This document shows positions 13,385-24,261 of a DNA stretch of 64,000 bases, piece by piece (position 1 is the first letter of the stretch; every line of letters starts with the position of its first letter). A program made the translations under genes and the position numbers. The stretch comes from Simmondsia chinensis (Eukaryota > Streptophyta > Magnoliopsida > Caryophyllales > Simmondsiaceae). The notes under the pieces are model-generated. The model was not told the DNA's origin. It saw nothing but the letters and a program-made list of their open reading frames with translations, and searched no databases. The stretch is from the NCBI GenBank assembly GCA_018398585.1, contig JAGTTD010000010.1:22329739-22393738 (forward strand), in the 5' to 3' direction.

Positions 13385-13978
13385 CTAAGACATGGTGCAT
13401 GAAGTACTAATAAAGCAGGAAAAAAAACCCTAGAAAATTTGGGTTCCCAAAGACACCACCACCAAGCGGGTGCCGCCACCCCTCACACCAGCCAAGATCG
13501 GTGAGAATCCGGCCACCAGCACCCAGCAGTGACAACCAGTCAAGGACCAGAGAGTACTTACGTGTGAATGCTCCAAAACGAAGAGAGAGATCGCGCGGAG
13601 AGAGAAAGGCCGGCCACAACCCCCACGGAACCCCCAGGGACTGCTGGACCACCACCAAAAGGACGAGGAGAGAGAGGCGAACCACCAGAAGGGCCGACGA
13701 TGGGCTTACCAGAGAAGCCCCCATGTCCTACGCAATCCCAACAACCCCAAAAAAACCCTAGCACCCTCTCTCTCTATTTTCACCCTCAAGCGACGGCCGG
13801 AATCACCAGCAGGTACCACCACCAGGAAGTGGAGGCACCGGCGAATGCACTGCCATCGGACCCACCTCCGTACGACCCCGCATGCGCCTGCACACTCGTG
13901 ACCTAGTTAGAAACGGACAACCTGTTTCGCCCCTGTTCCGCAATGTGATATTGGCTTGGCCTTTTGTTTAGTCAATTG
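13385..13978 (-). other. LINE 5' untranslated region
   Basis: About 590 bp between the target duplication and the ORF1 start. It contains GA/CT-rich stretches (13580-13780) and no long supported frame on the minus strand; ORFs on the plus strand are shadows. Internal promoters of L1 elements lie in this position, but I cannot identify specific elements. Confidence 0.6.
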
Positions 13979-14515
13979 CCTTACTTATAGTGCGCCAAAG
14001 TAACTGACATTCCACGCACAAGTCCAGAATACTCTCAGGATTCAGATTCATCATTTAAATAGCACAATTTGAATCACACATCTCCCATAGTAGTCTAGAA
14101 ACAAGTAATCCACATGGTCCAGCTCAATGTATCAATCTTATTAAACACACCAACATAACACTTTTGGATCACTATCCATATGACCAAAACAAGTCATCTA
14201 AAGTGTCACGTTACAGTCTTAACATACAAGTGGTCCAAACTTGTCTTTGACTATAAGTTTTTCAAACAACAATCCATTCTATTTTGTTCCAAGTCTATCT
14301 ATGGGTTAATCTCATAAGCCACTTAGAACAAACATAAAAATTTTAGTATGAGGTCTACACCCAACTCATAGATGTTACCTAAAGGAAAATCACATGTAGT
14401 ATAAAAGCTCGCTTACGCAAATTTAATAAGGAAATGACTGGAACTTCAATTTTATTCTTTAATAAAATAACATTTAGAGGGTAAAGTTTGGATTTCTATG
14501 ACACGATTCCCAACA

Positions 14516-15084
14516 TATACTAACTCAAATTGAAGTAGGTCTACACTCCACTTGTCTAAACTTCCTCTTAAGAATGGTCTATCTAACTTATATTTAAGGT
14601 CATTTGTCTGGGCTACACATATATAGCAAACGCCATGAAATAATGTCTCAACTCTGTTGTTTGCATAAAACAAGGATGGGCACAGCTTTTCAATTGACGA
14701 ACACTTTATTTCACATTACATTTAGGCAACGGCTAAGGGTAGAACATAGCCTATTGAAAACGTTGCTCATTGTCCTATACAAGCAAACAACTAATAGATT
14801 CCTTTGTAGCCGAGATATAGATTTTCAAAGGCTTGCCCTAATTTGGTAGAATTAGTACTAGTGGCCTGATCAAGTACTCCTTGCTGGCCTCGAATACTGT
14901 TTGATGAGGCTCCTCCCGCTTGAAGTCCTTCTCAAACTTGAGCTTAAGCAGCAGTGAGAAAACCTTGGTTTTTCCCGCAACATTCAAGATATAATGTTTT
15001 AGAAAGTTAACTCATCCTAAGAAGCGCTGAAAACCCTTTTTTTAAGGCAGCTTGGCCATTTGGATAGCCCTAGTCTTATTAATA
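14516..15084 (-). pseudogene. Gypsy element D, RNase H/RT connection fragment
   Basis: The minus strand gives typical gypsy blocks: FQRFLGWVNFLKHY (end of RT), LLKLKFEKDFK, LVLIPNQGKPLKIYISATKE and the RNase H to tether stretch RPFLRGSLDKWSVDLLQFEL, ending at the copia target site. The frame continues on the other side of the copia element (1-145) and, upstream, on the other side of element A at 32813. It is therefore the middle piece of one gene cut twice. At least one frame problem is visible. Confidence 0.82.
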
Positions 15085-15648
15085 TGTTAAGGTTTCAAAG
15101 ATTGCTCTTGAACCTCAACCTTGGTTGGGATAGAGAGAGTATGAGATGAGAAGAGAATATAGAGTTTAGATGAGATAAGAAGGGAAAAGAGATGAGAAGT
15201 ACAAAGAGATATCAAAAGATATCAAATTCATTCATCAAAATTGTTAAGGATTACAAGCTAAAGCCATCTATTTATACTACTTCCTCCTAGGATGGCTTAA
15301 GACTAAAAATATCTAGGGATAAAATGCATTTGGAACCATGTCCTAACAGACTTTCCCACCACCTAACTAATTAGCCGCCAACCTTGACCGGCCAATGACC
15401 ACCTAGGCTTCATGACATTAGAGTTCACTTATTACATGACTTAACAAGAGACTTATGCAACTAATTACATCAAGACTCATTCTAGTTACAATATCAACAA
15501 GTTAATACAACTTCCCTACACTAAATGATCATTAAATGGCTACAAGACAGCCACCAACGCAGCATAAAACAGCTAATAGAAGCAGCATAGCAGCAAGATA
15601 GCAACACAGCCGCCCTCAGCTCATGCCTCGGATTCTTGGATCATAACA
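15085..15648 (-). repeat. Element A 3' LTR
   Basis: 564 bp, collinear with 19748-20034 plus 32550-32812. The outer end carries an imperfect hairpin (AGGTTTCAA ... TTGAACCT). GATGAGA-rich repeats follow at 15130-15200, and a TATA-like stretch occurs near 15270. Confidence 0.88.
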
Positions 15649-15662
15649 TTCCCTTCCCCTTG
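15649..15662 (-). promoter_or_regulatory. Element A polypurine tract
   Basis: The minus strand reads CAAGGGGAAGGGAA directly next to the LTR, the expected place and composition for the plus-strand primer. Confidence 0.8.
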
Positions 15663-15812
15663 AAAACATTCTTGTCCTCAAGAATAGCAGAGAGTTGAAA
15701 CAATGAAGGGCACTTATTTGCTTATGAGAAGATAGCTGATGTGTTAAACTCATTTGCTGAAATTGTGCAGCTGACTCCATCTGATATGCAGCAAATTCAT
15801 AAGAATGACATC

Positions 15813-17002
15813 TTATTCGATACAAAGTTTATGTTTGAATGCATAATACTCCTCAGGATGTCTACACTGATCAAACCAACCACCAACAACACATCCAAAG
15901 CTCCTCTTGATGCAGTTAACACAGCTCAAAACTCTGTCTTGCTGCCAAGAAGCACAAAATGCAGCAACAATCCTGTAATTCTGCTGGTTAAATGTTGCAT
16001 AACAAAGTCTGAATGTCATTGAACCCATAAGAATGCATATGAAGTCCTTGAGCATCTCGGGAGGCCTTCCAAACTCAAACCAAGAGAACCAAAAATCAAA
16101 TTCTGCTTGTAAACATTCCCCATTGCAGCTAACACATATTGAGATTCCATAAGAATACAACTGTAACTCTTTCATCTTGGATCTTATCCAAAATTTGTAT
16201 TGCTTAAACATCCACTTACTAAACCACCTCAGATCATGGTCAACAAACTCTTCAGTGCTTCCCAATTTCACATGATTTGCTGCAGAACTCAAAATTTCAG
16301 CAATGTTTAACCAAATCAACCCAAAGCTGCAATTATTACCAATTTCAGCTCGATTCTTGTTTAGATGGAAGCCCATTGATGCAAACAAGTTATTACACCT
16401 TCCAAAAGGCCTAATAGCACCAACCAAACTTAATCTGAACAACTCATTTAGTGCTGACAGAGAAGGAATTGTAATTCACCAAAAATTTTCAGCAGCAACT
16501 AATTCTTCTATTTCTTGAATCTTGATTGTAAGCTTATAAGATCTGAAAGCACCAGCCTTTTCTTCCCAAACTCTTGCATAGATCACACCAAGAGTTCATA
16601 AACCAATGTTGAATGCCAAATGCACAATGTCATAACTTGAACACCCAAAACATTCCAATCGACACTGTCTATGCTGCAGCTCACACCTTCTACCCTGTTC
16701 TCAAGTCCTTCCTGAATCCAAGACTCATCCAGCCACCAAATATACCTCAAATGATCAGGCTTTGCTTTCTTGTCCCCCATCTCAAGCATGAGTAACAAAT
16801 ATAATAAGTGGAGACACCAACAGAATTCTTGATTAGCTATAAACTCTTCCCACTCTAGAGCTGATCTTTTCCAAGCTCCCTTGCCGATTTCCACTTTAAC
16901 TTCAGCAAGAAGTATCCTCAAAGTTGCACTAACCTTTTCCTTCCAAACATTAAGAGAATATTGAAGTTTGTGCATATAATTTTTTCCATTCAAAACAACC
17001 AC
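15813..17002 (-). pseudogene. Element A downstream frames, unrecognised
   Basis: Two minus-strand open stretches (17002-16583, 139 codons; 16442-15813, 209 codons) follow the long frame described next. They lie in different frames and may be the decayed continuation of it. They are rich in cysteine, phenylalanine and tryptophan. I do not recognise any domain, and the sequence lacks RT, integrase or zinc-knuckle motifs. They could also be chance openness. Confidence 0.35.
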
Positions 17003-17099
17003 AACATATCACCCCAAACATGCTCAGGTTCTATAACAAATCAGCACCATTCAGTTGCTGTTTGTTCCAATTTTCAAGGGCTATAACCTTTGCCTTTAT

Positions 17100-18665
17100 T
17101 TAGCTTCGTGCACCAGCTGTGAGGTCCAACCTGAGGCCCAACACCTCTTCTAACCATCTAAAATTCATCAAATAACTAGCAACAATTACCATCCCTTCAA
17201 GTAAGCGCTTTTGTATGAACTGAAACAACACCAATTCTGGAACAATGGAAACTTCATTGTCATGAGAATTATGCAGCTTGCAACATGTGTACTCCCTGTC
17301 TTCACAGCTTACTTTGGTGATAACTTCGCAATGACCCACAACCACTACCATTTTTCCACCAATGCTTGCACTGACACCGAGCTCTTCATCATCAAACAGC
17401 AGCACTGGATGCCTAGCTTCTCCAAACGCTTGTAATCCATTCTTTCCTGGATCAAAGGGACTCCCAACATCAGTTTCATCAATTAAGGCATCGATTGTAT
17501 TGATTTTGGTCTGCACAGAAATCTGTTTCAGCACTTTACTGAATTTATTCACCCCTTTAAACTCAATTGCTTACATAGTCATGAGGCTTCTCCTTTATTG
17601 AACCTTGAAATGAACTCTTGCTACATGATTAATTCTTTTCAGCATAAAATCAACTCTTTTCATCTTCACATAAACTTGAGAATCTTCTCTCGGATCAAGA
17701 GGCAACTCGTCATAAGAGTGTACATTTGAATACTCCATTTCTCTACTCTAAGAGCCTTGCAATGTATCAATTACATTACTACCATCACCAATCAAATGCT
17801 AATTTCGAATATCAAGATGCCTTGGAGAAGTGCTTAACACATATTGTGGTGCTTCCATTGTTACTACAGCAATAACATCCTCTTCCCCAGCTAAATGAGA
17901 TTGTTCAGCAGTGAAGGTGCTTCGGTTCTGCTTTCTAACTTGCCATGGAGTAGTACTTAACTGATTTGGAGATGTATTTAGTGATATTTCAGCAATAACA
18001 TCAAGTTTTTCAGTTGGAACAACTGATTCTGCAGCGACCAAACCTTGTATACCCGCATACATGTCCGAATCTTGTATACCAACGTATACATCAGTAAGAG
18101 CAGCATCTTGAGTTAGTTCTTGTTGATCATCAAGCATTCTAGGCTAGATCACAACCTCTTGCTTCAATTTCTGCTTTGTCAACTTCTTTTTACCCCAAAA
18201 ATCCTTCAACGCTTCATTTAGATTGTTCCTTTTCATCTTACTCTTTGCTTTCTTTAACATTCCTTTGACATGAAAATTGTATTCCCATTCCGGATGTATG
18301 TCATACTGTGCCCCAGCATCATCAAGATACTCTAACTCTAGCAAAGAGTCTTCATAAGGATCATCTTGTTCAAACTCAGGTTCTTCTAGCTTGTGTTCAT
18401 CAATTTCGGCATTATTGGGGACGAGTTCATCTCCAACGACAACGGATTCCACTCTCTCTTTTCGCTCAACATGGAAATTCCATTGTCTAACGCTATCCGC
18501 TAGCTCCAGAAACTCATTTGCGTCAAGAACACCAGCATGACTGAGGTTAGGATAAGCTACACATTGCTGAATCATAAGTCATTGCATCTTTTCGTCCCAT
18601 TCCTGTCTCCTTTTCTGAAAATATTCTTGCCTTAATTTCTTCAACTGCTCAATCAACTCAGCCAT
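17100..18665 (-). pseudogene. Element A long decayed frame (522 codons), unknown protein
   Basis: A single minus-strand frame runs from the ATG at 18665 (MAELIEQLKKLRQEYFQKR) to a stop at 17100-17102. It is broken by six in-frame stops at 18579, 18144, 17799, 17748, 17595 and 17571, with no shift of frame. The first 30 residues look like a coiled coil rich in K, E, Q and R. An acidic stretch follows (EEPEFEQDDPYEDSLLELEY), then a basic helix (KGMLKKAKSKMKR). Length and lack of frameshifts suggest real past coding. I cannot match it to gag, pol, or a host family. At least the first two stops (TGA after MQ, TAG after VVI) fit C to T change from CGA or CAG. It might be an element-specific protein or a captured host sequence. 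Confidence 0.5.
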
Positions 18666-18770
18666 ATTGATAATGAACAAAAACCTCAATCTGGAACAAC
18701 TTAGTTCGCAGGATATGAGTTTGAAAATCGCAGAAGAGGGAGACTTGTTTCGCAATTCTTCCACAACCAA

Positions 18771-19733
18771 CTGCTTAATGAAGTTCTACTCCTTCATTCG
18801 CACAAACAATCCCTTGATAACGGTTCGACAAACGTCACTGATTACAAACCACAACTTGCAGAATTCGCGAACGAACCCTAACTTCGAACAAACCCTAACA
18901 TAGGTGTTTTCTTGAATAATTCAGACTACGAATCTGAATTAGGTTCGATTTTTGTCTGTAATGATGATTTAAACACACGATTCCCACAATCTTCACGGAT
19001 GAAATCGGATTTCAACACTTTCGGTGATCAGCTCGTTGTTAGATTTACACCTAAGCAAATCTCGACTCAATAACATAAAATTCTTAAGAATTCAACACAG
19101 ATTCTGATAATTCTCACCACTTCTATGCTTATCAACACAATTTCATCACAATTCAGCAACAAAAGAAGATTCGGATCAAGAGTGTAACTCATAGCTCAGA
19201 AAACAGATACCTCAACCTCAATTTCGGAATTGTAGAATCTGAAATCACCTTAATGTAACTTATATCTGATCTTTTGGTTATGATCAAGTGTAATGTGGAT
19301 CAAATAGCTCACTTTTAACTTCTTTTCCAACTGATCAAATGAACAATTGATCAAAAGCAATTAAGCTCAGCACTCAAACTTTAACACTACTCCTTTGCTT
19401 CAGCACTTAACTTCAGCAACTAATACTTGATCAGTCCTATTGAATTCAATCTGAATCAGCTTTGATGTTGAATGTAATCAATAATTACTAATCAATTGAA
19501 CTTTCGTCAATGTAATTCGATCGACTTTAATCCCAACTGAAGCAACTCCCAGGCACCTGCAGGTCAGTATTGCAGTTCACAACTCTTCAAGATCAGAATT
19601 CAGAACTGAATTCTCAATCACATAAAACTGAACTAAATCTGTATCACAACTGTTTATATTGATTAATTACACCACAATCAATCAAATTTTTTAATTTTTT
19701 TGATTTAGAGCTTGATTCGGAAGCCAAATCAAG
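18771..19733 (-). other. Element A leader
   Basis: Between the primer site and the long frame. AT-rich with many TTCAACTGATCA-like words and no supported frame, consistent with an untranslated leader. Confidence 0.5.
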
Positions 19734-19745
19734 GCTCTGATACCA
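19734..19745 (-). promoter_or_regulatory. Element A primer binding site (tRNA-iMet)
   Basis: The minus strand reads TGGTATCAGAGC exactly, the plant initiator-tRNA primer site, two bases inside the upstream LTR that starts at 19748. Confidence 0.92.
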
Positions 19746-19747
19746 AT

Positions 19748-20034
19748 TGTTAAGGTATCAAAGATTGCTCTTGAACCTCAACCGTGGTTGGGATAGAGAG
19801 AGTATGAGATGAGAAAAGAATATAGAGTTTAGATGAGATAAGAAGGGAAAAGAGATGAGAAGTAGAGAGAGATATCAAAAGATATCAAATTCATTCATCA
19901 AAATTTTTAAGGATTACAAGCCAAAGCCATCTATTTATACTGCTTCCTCCTAGGATGGCTTAAGACAAAAAATATCTAGAGATACAACGCATTTGGACCC
20001 ATGGCCTAACGGACTTTCCCGCCACTGAACTAAT
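19748..20034 (-). repeat. Element A 5' LTR, inner part
   Basis: This LTR continues at 32550-32812 after element B; the duplicated CTAAT lies at 20030-20034 and 32545-32549. The total of about 550 bp matches the LTR at 15085-15648. Confidence 0.9.
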
Positions 20035-20439
20035 TGTTATGACTTGAAGAATTTTAATTGTAATATCTGGTTGTAGTGGCTGGTTGGTGTCTCATTGTTG
20101 AGTTGTATGCTTTTAAATGTTAGTTGAGTCGGTTTTTAGGTGCCAAAGCTGTTAGTTGGTCAAATTCAGGTCAAACTTGGAGGCGGGCTGTTGTTTTGGC
20201 AGGAATGGCTGTTAGGTTGGTTTGATTCAGTTTGTTCTTGATGCAATGTATCCAAAGGTCTATAAATAGGATCCTAAGCAAGTAATTCAATCATTCAATG
20301 AATATAATCTGAATTTCCATTTGGAATTCTCTCTCTTTTCTCATCTCTTTCTCGATTTCTCATCCCCTTTCACTTCTCTTCTCACCTTAACTCTTTCTTG
20401 TACAAGGTTAGACTTTCAATTCTTAAGTGGAAGCTAACA
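20035..20439 (+). repeat. Element B 5' LTR
   Basis: 405 bp, same length as the LTR at 32140-32544. A TATA-like CTATAAATAGGATCC lies near 20260-20275, and pyrimidine-rich sequence follows at 20325-20400. Confidence 0.93.
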
Positions 20440-20441
20440 AT

Positions 20442-20453
20442 TGGTATCAGAGC
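20442..20453 (+). promoter_or_regulatory. Element B primer binding site (tRNA-iMet)
   Basis: TGGTATCAGAGC, two bases after the LTR end. Exact match to the plant initiator-tRNA primer site. Confidence 0.93.
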
Positions 20454-20505
20454 TGGTTCAAGCAATCAATTGATTGATTGAGGCTGGAAAAATCAAAGAA
20501 AAAAT

Positions 20506-20824
20506 ATGATCGAAGGCTTGAGAACCAGATCAGGAGCTGGAGGAGCAAATGTAACAGCTGCAGTGTTAGATTCTAGTGCTGTTGCATCAATTGATCACCA
20601 CCGGGAGTTGAATGACAAGTTCAAACAACTGAATGCTAAGCTTGATCAGCAAAATGCAAGGTTTGATCAGCAGGTTGCGAAGTTTGATTAGCATAGCCGT
20701 GAGATTAAACAACAGAATGACAGCATTCAGCAGATGTTGAAGTTGATGTTGGATAAAGATGCACAATTGCAACAAATTGAAGAGAAAATTGTAAAATTGC
20801 AAGATCAGGTTAATAAACAATGAT
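20506..20824 (+). pseudogene. Element B gag N-terminal part
   Basis: The ATG at 20506 opens a frame with a strong coiled-coil pattern (NDKFKQLNAKLDQQNARFDQ, then QQNDSIQQMLKLMLDKD), common at the N-terminus of plant gypsy gag. An in-frame TAG at 20689-20691 probably replaces CAG. The frame is cut by element C at 20825 and resumes near 27584 with one indel. Confidence 0.75.
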
Positions 20825-22636
20825 TGATGCGTATTTTTTACTAGCAAGTGCACTAGTCGCTTCAAGTAATACAGAGTTAGTAGAGTATCGTTCCCATGAG
20901 GATTGCTGAGTGAGTACTGAAATTAATAGCTTTAATACCATTTGAAAAATCGAAAAATTTGGGATTTTGATATGAAATAAAATAAGATAAAATAAAATAA
21001 AAAGAAAAAGTTAAAACTAGACTAGTATGAGCCGATTTAAGTTAATTTTTTTTTTTTTAGTTAATAAAGTCTAAAGCATCCGATTTCACCTTAGTTGCAT
21101 CAATACGCCTTTTCTATTCTCGATATTTAAGTTGTTATTGTATGTTGATGGTTGAAAATCCTAATTTACAAAACATTCTCTTTCGAGCAACATTTAGTGT
21201 ACTCTTTAACATATTAACCCATCACTTTCGTGCATGAATTTAAATAAGAAAAGAGTTATAAAAGCTCTATGATTTTCTTTTAAAAACCACACAAATCGCG
21301 TTAATCTCTTTCGGGTATTCGCCCAATTTGTGGTGCTTATCACCTCAGCACTCATCATAAATCTCCTTTCGGTCTCATTATGAATCATTACGGGCCTTAA
21401 ATGGTGATAAAGCATTTAAAAGTCATTAAAAACAATGATAAACACTTCAACAACGCAATAACATAAACATTGAATACCTTGAATTAGAAACGAGCATATT
21501 TTACAACTTAGGCTACATCGTAGCCTTAGATTAACAAAATTAGTTCATGTTAAACTTAATATTAAACATTAAAAACATCAAAATACATGAACTAATGAAT
21601 AAAAATGAAAAAACAAACAAAAAAATAAAAAAAAAATGAAAATTACCCAGAACAGGTCAGGGTCTGCCTGCACAGACCCGACCTGTTCTCCACCCTTTTT
21701 CACTCGATTTTTTTGTATTTTTTGGCCTAAAAACTTGATTCATAAGCTTATTTCAACATCCCCTACTTATAAAAGTAGGATTGGGACAAAACAAATTGGA
21801 AAAAATCTCAAAAATCAGCTCCCATTAGTGCATCCTGAGGCAATTCTGCGGTTCTGATTTTTTATTGTTTTTCTTGATATTTTCTACACTCCACCGCCCA
21901 AATTCTGCTCCAAAATATCATATTGATGTTTTTTGATGTTTTTACAATGAATTTGGTTGAAAAAAATTGAGTTTTAATTGCCAAAATTCAAGTTGTTCAT
22001 GAAAACCTGAAATCTGTCAAAATTTCTGCATGTTGATTTTCGGCTTGTTTTTCTCCATTTTTTCACCACATTCTCCACCCAAATGCTGCATAAATATGTT
22101 AAAAAGATGTTAAATAACTTATTTAAGCTTTTTTTCAGTGAATTTAGTAAAAAAAAAAATGCTAAAATCGAGCTGCAAAGTGACATGCTGCAGCAGGTGC
22201 AAGTTGCTGCAAGTTGAGAATTTTTTTATATTTTTCGAATTTTTCTGGTTTTTTTATGTCAAAGAGTGCTTAAAATATCTTTAAGTAATGTTTAATTGTA
22301 TTATACAATACATAAAAGATGAATAATGAGGATAAAAGCTTAAATTTTAGCTAAAAATTAATGCAAAACTTGTGAAATAGGGTGTAAGTTAGGTGTTCTT
22401 TGTAATTTTGTATAATTTTTGTTATTATTTTGCAATTTTTTTGATTTATCTTGCTTTTAATTATTGATATTAATGATAAACTATCAGGATTTAATACAAA
22501 ATTAGTGTTTTTACAAGAAAATGGGAAAATAGTTCAAAATGAGCAAAACCAGGCAAAATTGATAAAAATAATAAGTAAAATGGTTAAAAATGTATTAAAA
22601 TAATATAGATAAATATATACTAATCTAAGGTTATCA
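20825..22636 (-). repeat. Element C 3' LTR
   Basis: 1812 bp, collinear with 25789-27583. Differences include small indels in A and T runs and a deletion in the other copy near 26770. ORFs inside are shared by both LTRs and are not genes. Confidence 0.92.
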
Positions 22637-22652
22637 AAATACCCCCAAGCTT
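22637..22652 (-). promoter_or_regulatory. Element C polypurine tract
   Basis: The minus strand reads AAGCTTGGGGGTATTT beside the LTR, a G-rich tract usual for Athila-like elements. Confidence 0.8.
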
Positions 22653-23048
22653 AAATCTTGCTCGTCCCTGAGCAAGACAGAATATTTCAGCACCATATCT
22701 CATGTTTTTTAAGAATTTTTCTGCTGTTTAAAGCAAGCGCGCTCTAATTCAAAAATGAATAACTGAAAATCAATGTTTAAGGCTCTAAAGGAAAAATCAT
22801 CTTTCCTAAGGAAAAACCTGTCAATCACCTAGGTAGCTGAGATTCAGAAGTTAGGATAGCAAATTAAGTTTATCCGTTCTTTTAAATCTCAAGACATTCA
22901 AACAGAATAGAGAAAAAAATTCATAGCACTCATAACAAATCTTATCGAGTATGGCCAAAACTAAAACATTCTTCTTTTTCCTTTTTTTCATTTTATTTTT
23001 TATTTTTTTGGAGGGACTTATTTGCTCAAGTCACTTTCGGCTCATAAG

Positions 23049-23330
23049 TTTATCTTCAGCGAGAATCAAGCTCCGACTCCTGGGCGATGACCCATAAGTA
23101 AGAGAAGCCACCACTGAAATGTCCCCAATATTACCGAGTGAGTATATCTTCAGCGAGAATCAAGCTCCGACTCCTGGGCGATGACCCATAAGGAAGAGAA
23201 GCCACCACTGAGATTCCTTCTCTATGACTCCCCTGAGTTTATCTACAGTGAGAATCAAGCTCCGACTCCTGGGCGATAACCCATAAGTAAGAGAAGCCAC
23301 CACTGAGATGCCCTCAATATTTGGTAACAC
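23049..23330. repeat. Three tandem repeats of 94-95 bp in element C
   Basis: Units start at 23049, 23143 and 23238. Each holds the core GAGAATCAAGCTCCGACTCC, followed by GGGCGATRACCCATAAG and GAAGCCACCACTGA. They are nearly identical in the first 75 bases. They lie between the polypurine tract and the gag remnant and code for nothing visible. Confidence 0.95.
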
Positions 23331-23879
23331 ATATCTTTATTTTATACGAGATAGTGGTGCTAGAGATACAATTTTCTCCACTTTTTTTTTTCATATTTTT
23401 CTTTTAGATTCAGGCATAACTCTTCAAAGCTCATTATAAGATGATAATCCTTAATGCAATCTATTCAAATTTGAATATCTTTTAATAAGAAAGAAAGGTA
23501 AAACAGCTATGCTAACTAATGAACTCAAATACCATGGTTTTATCAAGATAATGCCTTAGATTTTTGTTTTACTATTAAAGCACAAAAACAATCGATTCTT
23601 AGGTTATTCCAATTAAATTACAGTAAACAAGCTAAGAAAGAGTAGAAAAATACCCTAAAAAAAAGCATGATGATAAGTTTTCAAAATACAAGGGGAATTA
23701 TTTTTTTTATTTTATATATTGCTGTTATTGTATTATTATTATTCAAAATGTAGTAAAATTCAAAGCGTAGAAAATCTTTTTGTTGGCCAACCCTATTTAC
23801 ATCCCCATACAAAGGCTCCAAACTCTGGGAGGCACTTAAGCCGACTCTAAAACATACAGTAATAGAAAACTTTGTCAAA

Positions 23880-23880
<1 letters not shown>

Positions 23881-23960
<80 letters not shown>
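23881..23960. repeat. (ATT)n microsatellite
   Basis: About 80 bp of perfect ATT repeats. Frames across it give poly-Asn, poly-Ile or poly-Leu and are artefacts. Confidence 0.98.
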
Positions 23961-23962
<2 letters not shown>

Positions 23963-24261
23963 AAAACATGACTCTCCCACCCCCAAACTTAAAAATTAAC
24001 ATTATTTTTAATGTTAAAAGGAATATAAAAGACAAGTGGGAGAGAGGTACTTCCCCGGTTTGAGGATTGCTCTTTGAAGGTGCATGTGGATATCGCGCCA
24101 CCCCCAAACTTATTGTGAAATACCTGTTTAAACAAAAATAAATATGAGACAAAAAAATGTAAGGAAAATAAAAATAGATAAATCAAAATAAAAACACTTG
24201 GGTTGCCTCCCAAGAAGCGCTTTAGTTTATAGTCGTTAGCTCGACTATCTGGGTGGATCTA

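Larger units (their letters stand above)
8013..13978 (-). mobile_element. L1-type LINE, near full length, minus strand
   Basis: A 5966-bp insertion into the copia LTR. It is flanked by a perfect 12-bp target duplication CCTTACTTATAG (8001-8012 and 13979-13990), and the other LTR gives the empty site. The plus strand starts with a T-run (8013-8021), which is the poly(A) tail on the minus strand. Two cistrons follow the plant L1 layout: ORF1 (DUF4283-like with zinc knuckle) and ORF2 (endonuclease, RT, zinc-binding RVT). GC content is visibly higher than in the neighbours. Both ORFs carry stops or shifts, and the RT and endonuclease active sites are changed, so the copy is inactive. Confidence 0.93.
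146..14515 (-). mobile_element. Ty1/copia LTR retrotransposon, minus strand, with nested LINE
   Basis: The element has two LTRs of about 2 kb, TG...CA-type ends (TGTTGGG at 146, CCAACA at 14515) and a perfect 5-bp target duplication TATAC at 141-145 and 14516-14520. A tRNA-iMet primer site lies at 6551-6562 and a polypurine tract next to 2160, both oriented for minus-strand transcription. Between the LTRs are decayed gag, pre-integrase, RT and RNase H pieces. The target is the RNase H region of gypsy element D, whose frame resumes on each side. The upstream LTR is enlarged to about 8 kb by a LINE insertion. The element cannot move on its own. Confidence 0.93.
6565..14515 (-). repeat. Copia 5' LTR, split by a LINE
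   Basis: The LTR runs from 6565 to 8012 and from 13979 or 13991 to 14515. Together these give about 2 kb, collinear with the LTR at 146-2160. The 5966-bp gap is the LINE, and the 12-bp CCTTACTTATAG occurs on both sides. The first bases (TATTGGG instead of TGTTGGG) show one substitution in the terminal dinucleotide. Confidence 0.9.

Noticed and set aside
23049..23330. CRISPR-like array
   Set aside because: Three units with long conserved parts in a plant LTR element, with no regular unique spacers and no cas genes.
23681..24152. Frames with poly-Asn, poly-Ile or poly-Leu
   Set aside because: They are translations of the ATT microsatellite at 23881-23960.
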